Positions 24,308-32,287 of a stretch of 64,000 nt of DNA are shown here, piece after piece. The translations under genes and the position numbers were made by a program. The stretch lies in contig NZ_JACHIP010000004.1 of assembly GCF_014203275.1 (NCBI RefSeq), positions 682,001 through 746,000 of the forward strand, in the 5' to 3' direction. The notes under the pieces were generated by a model. It was not told where the DNA came from. It saw nothing but the letters and a program-made list of their open reading frames with translations, and did not search any database. The DNA is from Granulicella aggregans. GTDB taxonomy: Bacteria; Acidobacteriota; Terriglobia; Terriglobales; Acidobacteriaceae. Every line of letters begins with the position of its first letter. The stretch's first letter is position 1.

Positions 24308-27300
24308 AGGGCATCATCGGGCTCATTCACTGGGTCATCGAATATGCTGTGCGTCACAAGGCCCAGGTCTTCGCGGTTGTGTTTTGCGGTTGCGTAGCTG
24401 GCTACTGGTGCATGTCGACTCTGAAGCTGGACGCGGTTCCGGACTTAGGGGATACGCAGGTCATTATTTACTCGCGGTGGGACCGGAGCCCTGAGCTTAT
24501 CGAGAGTCAGGTGACTTATCCGATTGTTACTGCGCTGCTGGGCGCTCCGCATGTGAAGACAGTTCGCGGAGTCTCCGATTTTGGATATTCGTTCGTTTAT
24601 GTGATCTTCGAAGACAATACGGACCTCTACTGGGCGCGGTCGCGCACGATGGAGTACCTATCGGGGGTTCAGTCACAGCTTCCAGACGGGGTGAAGACGC
24701 AGATAGGGCCTGACGCGACGAGTCTTGGATGGATCTTTCAATATGCCCTGGTGGACAAGAGCGGGAAGCTTTCGACCTCGCAGCTAAGCGGGTATCAGGA
24801 CTGGTATCTTCGCTACTACCTGAAGGCGGTTCCGGGCGTGGCGGACGTGGCGGCTGCAGGAGAACTGCGCCGACAATACCAGGTGAACGTAGACCCGAAC
24901 CGTCTACGCAACTTCGGGATCAGCATCAGTCAGGTCGTCGATGCCGTTCGCGAAGGCAATGTTGAGACGTCTGGAAGGCTGCTTGAATTTGGCGGCACGG
25001 AGTATATGGTCAGGGGCCGCGGTTACGCGAAGACGTTGGATGATTTCCGTAACATCGCGGTGCCAAGGCCGGTTGGGAGTGGCCGGCCGGATAGTGGTTC
25101 AGTAAGACTTCGGGACCTGGGCGAGGTTACGACAGGCCCAGACCTGCGGCGAGGCGTGACCGATCTGGACGGACAGGGAGATGTAGTGTCGGGCATCGTG
25201 ATGATGCGCAGTGGCGAGAATGCTCTGGAGGTGATCGATCGGGTTAAGGCCAAGTTGAAGGAGATCGAACCCTCGCTGCCCCAGGGCGTGGAGGTGGTCC
25301 CGATCTACGATCGGTCGACGCTAATTCATCGAACGATAGGAAGCGTACGGCTCACGATCTTTGAAGTAATCATCACGGTGGCGCTGGTGATTCTGATTTT
25401 TCTCTGGCACTTTCCCAGTGCGATCATTCCTCTGGTGACGATGCCGGCGGCGATTCTTATCTCTTTCATTCCGCTTCGCCTGCTGGGGATCAGCGCGAAT
25501 GTGATGTCGTTGGCGGGCGTCGCGATCGCGTTCGGCGAGCTGGTCGATGCTTCGATTCTTATTGTGGAGCAGAGCTACAAGCGACTTGAACAGTGGGAGG
25601 CAACCGGATGTAGAGGACGGCAGAGTGACATCGTTCTTGGAGCGGTGAAGGAGGTCGCGGGGCCGATCGTTTTCTGTCTCTTGCTAATCGCGGTTTCGGT
25701 GCTTCCGGTCTTCGCGCTTGAGGGGCAGGAAGGACGGATGTTCAGGCCGCTGGCCTATACCAAGTCTCTGGCGATGATTGTGGCGGCGGTGATGGCGATT
25801 ACGCTCGATCCGGCATTACGATTGCTGCTGACCAAGGCACGGAGATTCGAGTTCGGTCCGCAGTGGGTTCGCAGATTCATGAACGCATTGACTAACGGAA
25901 GGATAAGGCGGGAGGAGCAGCATCCCATCAGTGGACCGATGGTGCGCGTCTACGAGCCGGTGGTGCGATGGACACTCCGCTACAAGTGGGTTGTGATTGG
26001 CTGCGCGGCAGCGATGATCGCGATTACGGTCCCGGTGTTTCTCGCGCTTGGGTCAGAGTTTATGCCGGCGATGAACGAGGGCACGATTCTGTATATGCCC
26101 ACGACGATGCCTGGGATTTCGGTGAACGAGGCGCAGAAGTTGCTGATTGCGACAGACTCGATTCTGAAGCAATTTCCGGAGGTGGATCGAGTACTGGGCA
26201 AAGCGGGACGGGCGGATACACCGACCGATCCAGCACCTCTCTCCATGCTGGAGACCCTAATTACGTTGAAGCCCCAATCGGACTGGCGCAAGGTCGACAC
26301 GTGGTACTCCTCTTGGGCACCCGAGTGGACTCGCCCGATGCTGCGGCCAATCACGCCCGATACGATCTCGCCTGAGCGGCTGGTTCGGGAGATGAATGCA
26401 TCCCTGCAAGCGCCGGGCGTGAGCAATGCGTGGACCACGCCGATCAAAGGGCGCATCGATATGCTGACGAGCGGCATTCGCACGCCCGTAGGCCTGAAGA
26501 TCTCGGGAAGAGACGTGGAGACGATAGAGGCGATAGGGAACCAGGTGCAGGCAATTCTGCCGTCGGTTCGCGGCACAGCGAACGTGTTTTCGGAGCACAC
26601 AAACTCCGGATATTTCATCGATATCGAGTGGCGACGCGACCAGCTCGCACGCTATGGCATAAGCATGGCGCAGGCCCAACGCGTCGTCGAAAACGGCATT
26701 GGGGGCGATAACGTTTCTACAGTTTCGCTGGGACCGGAACGCTATGCGGTGAACGTCCGTTATATGCCGGATTTCAGGAGTAGCATCGATGCGCTGAAAC
26801 ATGTTCTGGTTTCGACGCCGGAGAAAGGCCAGGTGGAGGTCGGCGAACTGGCGACGCTTCAAATGACCAGCGGTCCATCGATGATCCGCGACGAAGATGG
26901 TTTACTGACGGGCTATGTCTATGTCGATCTAGCGGGGCGCGACCCAGGCAGCTACGTCGCCGAAGCGAACAAGTTGCTGCATCAGAAGATGTCGCTGCCG
27001 CCGGGGTTCACGGTCACGTGGAGTGGGCAATACCAGGACATGCAGCGGGCCAATGAGCGGTTGAAGATTGCCATTCCACTGACGCTGGCGGCAGTCGTCT
27101 TTTTGATCTATTTGAGCACCGGCGCGGTAAGTAAGACGCTGATCGTGCTGCTGGCTGTTCCATTTTCCGCGGTCGGGTCAATCTGGCTGCTCTATCTGCT
27201 TCACTTCAATCTAAGTGTGGCCGTATGGGTCGGTCTTGCAGGTCTGTTGAGTATCGATGCGGAGACGGGAATTTTTATGTTGCTCTATCTCGATCTCTCC

Positions 27301-27711
27301 TACGACGAAGCAATGAAGCGGGGTCAGATCCGATCAATCGGGGAGTTGCGAGAGGTAATCGTTGATGGAGCGGCAAGACGGCTGCGACCGAAGTTTATGA
27401 CCTTTGCGACAATCTGCATCGGTCTGCTTCCGGTGATGTGGTCGACGGGTACCGGCTCCGAGGTGATGAAGCGGATTGCGGCGCCCATGGCCGGAGGCAT
27501 TGTTACATCGTTCTTACTGGAGCTACTGGTATACCCTGCGGTATATGAGTTATGGCGACGACGTTCGTTGCCTCGGCAAGTAGATCCCGACGAGATAGAA
27601 AGCTCCAGTCGCAGCAAGCTGTATGACGGAGAGAGGATGGCCGTCTCGATTGAGAGACAGCTGATTGGAATGGATGGAGCATTGGATTTTGGTTTGAAGT
27701 CCAGCAAGTGA
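24304..27711 (+). CDS. cusA: heavy-metal RND efflux transporter (CusA/CzcA family)
   Basis: 1135-residue inner-membrane proton-driven pump. A first transmembrane helix near residues 18-35 is followed by a large periplasmic porter loop, including PDLGDTQVIIYSRWDRSPELIESQVTYP typical of the heavy-metal branch; motifs are given only in part here. Then TM2-6 (from about 340, LTIFEVIITVALVILIFLWH) with FGELVDASILIVEQ in TM4, a second periplasmic loop with MNEGTILYMPTTMPG, and TM8-12 including SIDAETGIFMLLYL. Length is typical. It lies in the unit 22060-28688 and is translationally coupled to the adaptor. No CusC-type outer-membrane factor lies nearby. Metal specificity is most likely monovalent copper or silver, not proven. 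Confidence 0.93.
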   Translation: MKGIIGLIHWVIEYAVRHKAQVFAVVFCGCVAGYWCMSTLKLDAVPDLGDTQVIIYSRWDRSPELIESQVTYPIVTALLGAPHVKTVRGVSDFGYSFVYVIFEDNTDLYWARSRTMEYLSGVQSQLPDGVKTQIGPDATSLGWIFQYALVDKSGKLSTSQLSGYQDWYLRYYLKAVPGVADVAAAGELRRQYQVNVDPNRLRNFGISISQVVDAVREGNVETSGRLLEFGGTEYMVRGRGYAKTLDDFRNIAVPRPVGSGRPDSGSVRLRDLGEVTTGPDLRRGVTDLDGQGDVVSGIVMMRSGENALEVIDRVKAKLKEIEPSLPQGVEVVPIYDRSTLIHRTIGSVRLTIFEVIITVALVILIFLWHFPSAIIPLVTMPAAILISFIPLRLLGISANVMSLAGVAIAFGELVDASILIVEQSYKRLEQWEATGCRGRQSDIVLGAVKEVAGPIVFCLLLIAVSVLPVFALEGQEGRMFRPLAYTKSLAMIVAAVMAITLDPALRLLLTKARRFEFGPQWVRRFMNALTNGRIRREEQHPISGPMVRVYEPVVRWTLRYKWVVIGCAAAMIAITVPVFLALGSEFMPAMNEGTILYMPTTMPGISVNEAQKLLIATDSILKQFPEVDRVLGKAGRADTPTDPAPLSMLETLITLKPQSDWRKVDTWYSSWAPEWTRPMLRPITPDTISPERLVREMNASLQAPGVSNAWTTPIKGRIDMLTSGIRTPVGLKISGRDVETIEAIGNQVQAILPSVRGTANVFSEHTNSGYFIDIEWRRDQLARYGISMAQAQRVVENGIGGDNVSTVSLGPERYAVNVRYMPDFRSSIDALKHVLVSTPEKGQVEVGELATLQMTSGPSMIRDEDGLLTGYVYVDLAGRDPGSYVAEANKLLHQKMSLPPGFTVTWSGQYQDMQRANERLKIAIPLTLAAVVFLIYLSTGAVSKTLIVLLAVPFSAVGSIWLLYLLHFNLSVAVWVGLAGLLSIDAETGIFMLLYLDLSYDEAMKRGQIRSIGELREVIVDGAARRLRPKFMTFATICIGLLPVMWSTGTGSEVMKRIAAPMAGGIVTSFLLELLVYPAVYELWRRRSLPRQVDPDEIESSSRSKLYDGERMAVSIERQLIGMDGALDFGLKSSK

Positions 27712-27725
27712 CTACGGTGAGAAGA

Positions 27726-28688
27726 ATGGCGATTCCAGAAAAGAACGCGCCGAAGCTGTTTTTTTGTCTGCTCTTTCTCGCGATCACGATTTATCCCGCG
27801 CGAGCGCAGCAGACGGTCTCGAAGGGCAATTCGAATGCTCCGGCTGACGAGGTCTCGCCACCTCCGGTCAGGATGAAGTTGAGCCCTGCGAAGCTCCCAC
27901 ATGTAACTTGCGCCGGCGGCCAACTTACGATTGTGGCGGATAATTCCACGATGAGCAGCGTCTTCACAGCCATCCATGAGTGCATTGGCGTGGAGATCGA
28001 GGTCCCACATGGATTAAAGGACGATCGGACTTTTATCACCCTGGGACCGGGTCTCGCTCGTGACGTACTGAATGAGTTTCTAAGTGGAACAGATTTTGAC
28101 TATGTAATTCAATCATCCTTATCTGACACGAGAGCGATTCAGTCGATCCAACTCACGGCGCGCACCAAAGACATCCGAGATGGAAAGGACTCATTAGCGA
28201 CCGCCGACTTGACGATGACGCCCGCGCGCCGGTTGTGGCTTGCCAGCCGAAACGCCGGCAGACCGACGGCGACGTCTGAGGATAACGAGTCTCCCGCCGA
28301 TGAATCACAGCCAGGTCCACCCGTTCAGGACAGCTCGGCTCCTGCGCCGGTCGACGCAAAGGAAGCATCCGCGGGCGCAGAGGCAAAAGATCAACCCAAC
28401 GATCAAAAACAGGATCAACCGAATCAGAAACAGGACCAACCCAAAGACCAATCGCAGGAGAACTCAGGAGCAAGTGCGCCGTCCACTGGGGTTCCCGCTG
28501 CTGCTCCCGGCACGGGGGCGGCAGTTCCAACTCAGCCACCTGCAGACGGAAGCCAGACGACGACGCCGGAGCCCTCTCCTCTACAAAAGCAGATCAATCA
28601 GATGGAGCAGCTGTTCGAGCAGCGCAAGCAGATGAATGCGAAGCCGACTCAACCTCCGGCGCAGAACCCCGACACGAATCAGAATTAA
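27726..28688 (+). CDS. secreted protein with secretin N0/STN-like domain and Gln/Pro-rich tail
   Basis: 320 residues from ATG 27726, which follows GGTGAGAAG; a GTG overlapping the cusA stop (27708) is possible. A signal peptide ends near PARAQ (about 26). Residues about 60-160 resemble the secretin and TonB short N-terminal (STN/N0) fold: LTIVADNSTMSSVFTAIHECIGVEIEVP, then ARDVLNEFLSGTDFDYVIQ. From about residue 195 it is low complexity, rich in Gln, Asp, Pro and Lys with short repeats such as QDQPNQKQDQPK. It is coupled to the metal pump and convergent with a full secretin gene 154 bp away. It may contact an outer-membrane channel; inference only. Confidence 0.72.
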   Translation: MAIPEKNAPKLFFCLLFLAITIYPARAQQTVSKGNSNAPADEVSPPPVRMKLSPAKLPHVTCAGGQLTIVADNSTMSSVFTAIHECIGVEIEVPHGLKDDRTFITLGPGLARDVLNEFLSGTDFDYVIQSSLSDTRAIQSIQLTARTKDIRDGKDSLATADLTMTPARRLWLASRNAGRPTATSEDNESPADESQPGPPVQDSSAPAPVDAKEASAGAEAKDQPNDQKQDQPNQKQDQPKDQSQENSGASAPSTGVPAAAPGTGAAVPTQPPADGSQTTTPEPSPLQKQINQMEQLFEQRKQMNAKPTQPPAQNPDTNQN

Positions 28689-28842
28689 GTCTTTTGGCAG
28701 TTTGCGCTACGAGTGCGGGTACGTAAAGACGATCTCTTCCCCAGCGGCAAACTACCGTGCCAGTAACTCCCCGGAAACAGGAATGCAGCGAAATGGGTTT
28801 AGCCAACCCGCATCGTTACCTGCTGGAGCCGAGCGGATGACT

Positions 28843-30663
28843 TCAAGGCTTTAGAGGTTGCGGCACGGCAGGCGCAGGCATGGCAGGGGTAGGCACGGTA
28901 GGCGTCGCAGGTTTGGCGGAGTTGTCCGCGGGTTGAATAGTACGGTATGCGATGCTGCTTCCCGTCCCGATGTCCACCATCTTCTCATTGTCATCGTTTA
29001 CTTCATTGGATCGAATGATGTGTGGAGTTATAGCGAAGACAATCTCGCTCTGCTGGTGGTCTTTATTTTCCTGACCAAAAAGATATTTGAGCAGGGGAAG
29101 TCGCGCCAGAAAGGGGTAGCCGCTGAGTGAGTGACTCTCCGTGTCTTGAAGGATGCCTCCGATGAGGTTGACCTCACCATCGCGAAGGCGTGCCTGGTGC
29201 TCGATCCGGCGTTGTCCGATGGTTGGTTCGGTAACTCCATCCACCGTCTGTTCGCCAGTGACCGAGGAGATCTCAAAGGACATCTTAAGTGTCACTTCGC
29301 GGTTCGAGTGGATATAAGGAACAATGTCTACGTTGACGCCGACATCGATATAGGTAAATTGGGTGTTGACTCCGTTACTAAGCCCACTCTGATACGAACC
29401 CGTCGCAATAGGTATGCGATCGCCTATCTTTAGTGTTGCCTTTTCACTGTCCATGGCCCTGATCTGTGGCTTCTGCAAGACCTTGGTATTGCTGTCGGAG
29501 AGCAATGCCGTGAGCGAGGCACCTGGAATGGAGATCTGGACATTGTTTGCAGTAAGGTAGGCAAAAGAATTGAGCGTAAATCCGGAACTAGTTGTACCGG
29601 TCGTAGTCGTTCCGGTCGTGGAGGTGCTCGTGGTGCCGCTCGGCTGCAATGTGGCGCTCACGCTAGTCGGCGGATTTATTCCCAGGGTCTGAATCCTGCC
29701 TTTGCTTATCTCAAGGACGGCGATTTCAATCATCACCTCTGATCTTGGCTTGTCGATATCCAACAGAAGCTTTTGCGCCAGCACCATCTGGTCCGGCGTT
29801 CCGCGAATCGTGAGTGATCGCTGCTCCGGCGTTGTCTGGATGCGAGTAATGTCGAGAATCCCTTTTAGCGTGGAGGCAGCCTGCTGTAGATCCGCCGGCG
29901 TCGCTGCGTTCTTCAGATAGAAGGTCCGCATGACGTTCTGCTCGATCTCCTTGCGCTTTCCAGAGTTATCGGCGGATACAAGGATCGTGTTCGATGAGAC
30001 CGGGCGCCAGAAAGTCTTCGATTGCAGGGCGACCATGGAGAGAGCGTCTCGCACGTTGACATCTTTTAGCTCCATCTGAATCTTCTGGGGCTTGTACTCG
30101 GGGTCGATAAGCACATTGAAGCCGGCCAGCTTGCCGAGCGTCTTGTAGACCATGTCGACGGTTGTGACGAGATGAAGAGTGATGTCGTTGTTCGAAGGGA
30201 AGGTGATACTTACCGGACCGGCAGCGGAGCCAGCCTGCTTTTCCAACTGCGAGATCTGCGTTTTTACCTGCACTGACTGATTCTGTTCCGCCTCGCGTCT
30301 TTGAATGAGATCTTCGGTGCGACGGATCTCTTGGAATGCGCTGAAGTTGCTGCTGTCAATCTCGGCGGCACGGCGAAACTCCACCAGCGCGTCTTCAAGC
30401 TTGTATACGTCGCGGAGGGATTGTCCTTTTTGGACATGATCGGAGGACGCGTAGAGCCGAGCCTTAAGATAGGCCGCCAGGTATTTTGGCTCGTTCGGTT
30501 TCTTGTCATGCGCCGCCTTGAACGCGAGATAGGCGGCGTCAAGGTGTCCCTTGGCTTCAGCTCGGACTCCCGCCTTATAGGAAGATTCCGGGCGCTGGGA
30601 ATAGACGGGTAAACTAACGAACCCGATCAAGACGAGGCAAAGCTTGAATCTGACCGGAATCAT
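28843..30663 (-). CDS. secretin-family outer-membrane channel protein with N-terminal TPRs
   Basis: 606 residues from ATG 30663 (GAGG just upstream, signal peptide ending PVYSQ). Residues about 25-140 are helical repeats of the TPR kind (AKGHLDAAYLAFKAAHDKKPNEPKY is one; only part is quoted in analyses). Then an N0/STN-like domain (DITLHLVTTVDMVYKTLGKL), an N1-type domain (LSMVALQSKTFWRPVSSN), a secretin N domain (RGTPDQMVLAQKLLLDID) and the secretin core (about 400-570), with a Thr/Ser/Gly-rich loop and the C-terminal signature GEVNLIGGILQDTES plus QSEIVFAITPHIIR. This fits GspD/PilQ-type channels, but no other type II or type IV pilus genes are in the window. The tail is Pro/Ala-rich. Confidence 0.9.
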   Translation of the reverse strand: MIPVRFKLCLVLIGFVSLPVYSQRPESSYKAGVRAEAKGHLDAAYLAFKAAHDKKPNEPKYLAAYLKARLYASSDHVQKGQSLRDVYKLEDALVEFRRAAEIDSSNFSAFQEIRRTEDLIQRREAEQNQSVQVKTQISQLEKQAGSAAGPVSITFPSNNDITLHLVTTVDMVYKTLGKLAGFNVLIDPEYKPQKIQMELKDVNVRDALSMVALQSKTFWRPVSSNTILVSADNSGKRKEIEQNVMRTFYLKNAATPADLQQAASTLKGILDITRIQTTPEQRSLTIRGTPDQMVLAQKLLLDIDKPRSEVMIEIAVLEISKGRIQTLGINPPTSVSATLQPSGTTSTSTTGTTTTGTTSSGFTLNSFAYLTANNVQISIPGASLTALLSDSNTKVLQKPQIRAMDSEKATLKIGDRIPIATGSYQSGLSNGVNTQFTYIDVGVNVDIVPYIHSNREVTLKMSFEISSVTGEQTVDGVTEPTIGQRRIEHQARLRDGEVNLIGGILQDTESHSLSGYPFLARLPLLKYLFGQENKDHQQSEIVFAITPHIIRSNEVNDDNEKMVDIGTGSSIAYRTIQPADNSAKPATPTVPTPAMPAPAVPQPLKP

Positions 30664-31352
30664 GATGCCTCGCGAAAGCGGACAAACGCTTCTGCGAGCA
30701 CTGTAGGCCCCTTCTGCCGCGAGCTCTTTGCGTTTGCGCAAATTAGAGTGAAGTAAGGATCGCTCCGTCGACCTTGAACTATAAGTCAAGAAGCTGCTTG
30801 TCCAAGACGAGATTGTAGAAAAACTTCGAGGCTCGCCTCCCGCTCCGTCGCGACAAATTGACTGAGTACTGGTGGTTGTTCTGAATTGAATGGGTGATTC
30901 TAAATTGGAAGCGGCATCATTGGGGTCTAAACGTTTCGTGATGCTGATTGCATCAGACATGCTGCTTATCGTTTACGGGTCATCACTTAGCATTGCCTAA
31001 CGTGATCGCCATGTTTCGCGCTCAAGATGAGCACGGGTTTCATTTGTCGTATCTACGGCTCCCCGAAGAAATGGCGCGGGATGAGAATGATTAAAGCTGA
31101 GGCATTACCAACATCCACGCAGTGTTGACAAAGGTATTGCTGAACAGTAGCGTGGTGTGCGCTAGAACGATAGCTGACACCAGCGACCGTGTCAGGTCGC
31201 GAATTTGATGTATGTTTCTGCCGTGATCCTTCGGTGATCGCAGGCAGTATGAGGATGTAGAGCAACTTTTTCGGTATCTACATCTTATGTTCGTCTCCCG
31301 CCGGGTTGCATTTGGGGCTCTCAGTAATCAATTCGATTCTTGAGGTATGGCG
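30664..31352. other. 690-bp intergenic region between divergent genes
   Basis: No supported coding sequence. It must contain the promoters of the secretin (minus) and the orphan secreted protein (plus). A 7-bp inverted repeat, CTGACAC and GTGTCAG with an 8-base gap, lies at 31174-31195. I see no other clear structure. Confidence 0.4.
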
Positions 31353-32126
31353 ATGGCGAAGGTCTTGTTCCTTATATCGATGATTTTCCTTGGACCGCGC
31401 ATGGCGCGGGCCTATGAGTACACACTCCAATACACCGCTCCGAGCGGAGCCCGAGGCGTTATTGTCGCTGGTTACGCTTTCGCGAACTCAACCGTCTCCG
31501 GGGTCTGTAGTTACTACACAAGCCGCTATACGGGAGGGCGAGGAGGCCGGACGATTATCACCCACTACAACAACAGGTGCAGTTGGGACTTTTTCGGAAA
31601 CCTGATTAGTACGACACCACTAACATCGGGCCTGACGATTCCGACTGTGCTCTCGAGAGTGGGTTACGAGCTTATCTACGCCAAAGAGGGAGCAAGCAGT
31701 ACGGGTTTCGATACACGGGGTTTTGGGTTCGTGAGGACGCCATCGGCGCATTATTCGTGGGAGCCGCCAAGCGGGGGATATTCGGATATTAGCGATTCGG
31801 TTTTCACCTTCGTGGCAGACCTGGTGAGCGACGGAGACTACCCGCTGATTATCGACAAGGCCACAGTCGAAGCGGCTATCACGGGAAGGGTGACCGCGAC
31901 TGCGGGAACGATAAAAATTGTGAGCGACAGTTGCGGGAGGTTTCTGCCGGTGAGATCGACCTGCTCCGTGGTCGTGTCTTACAACCCGAGAACGATTGCG
32001 TGTACGACCTCTCCGTACGGCTATGCCTACACGGTTGCGGACGTGGCGCTAGTAACCGACGCGGGTGCCAACCCTTCGTACAAGCGAGGTTTTACAATTT
32101 ACGGCGTACCAGTTTGCGGTGACTAG
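31353..32126 (+). CDS. orphan secreted protein of unknown function
   Basis: 257 residues from ATG 31353, seven bases after GAGG; ATG 31347 is in frame but too close to it. A signal peptide ends near MARAYE (about 19). The mature protein is rich in Ser, Thr, Tyr and Gly, with six cysteines (for example GVCSYY, NRCSW, DSCGRF, STCSVV, IACTTS and the terminal VCGD), suggesting disulfide bonding. The strand-rich pattern, with ATAGTIKIVSDSC and STCSVVVSYNP, recalls immunoglobulin-like secreted domains such as choice-of-anchor folds, but I cannot assign a family. It is flanked by long gaps and appears monocistronic. Confidence 0.6.
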   Translation: MAKVLFLISMIFLGPRMARAYEYTLQYTAPSGARGVIVAGYAFANSTVSGVCSYYTSRYTGGRGGRTIITHYNNRCSWDFFGNLISTTPLTSGLTIPTVLSRVGYELIYAKEGASSTGFDTRGFGFVRTPSAHYSWEPPSGGYSDISDSVFTFVADLVSDGDYPLIIDKATVEAAITGRVTATAGTIKIVSDSCGRFLPVRSTCSVVVSYNPRTIACTTSPYGYAYTVADVALVTDAGANPSYKRGFTIYGVPVCGD

Positions 32127-32287
32127 TCGCCTCTCACGCGGCGATCTAGCGGCCCGGAGATCCAATAATTCGGGCAGCAGCTAGCCGTCGCGTGTCCAAC
32201 CTCTTCCCGAAGACCGCTCGTATCACCACCTGCATCGTAGCCTAGCTGGCGACAGAGGGAGCTTTGACTAGTAAGCCGCTCCGAACC

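Noticed and set aside
31053-31265. Short minus-strand open frame in the long intergenic region
   Set aside because: No ribosome site, signal peptide or recognisable motif; composition does not look coding.
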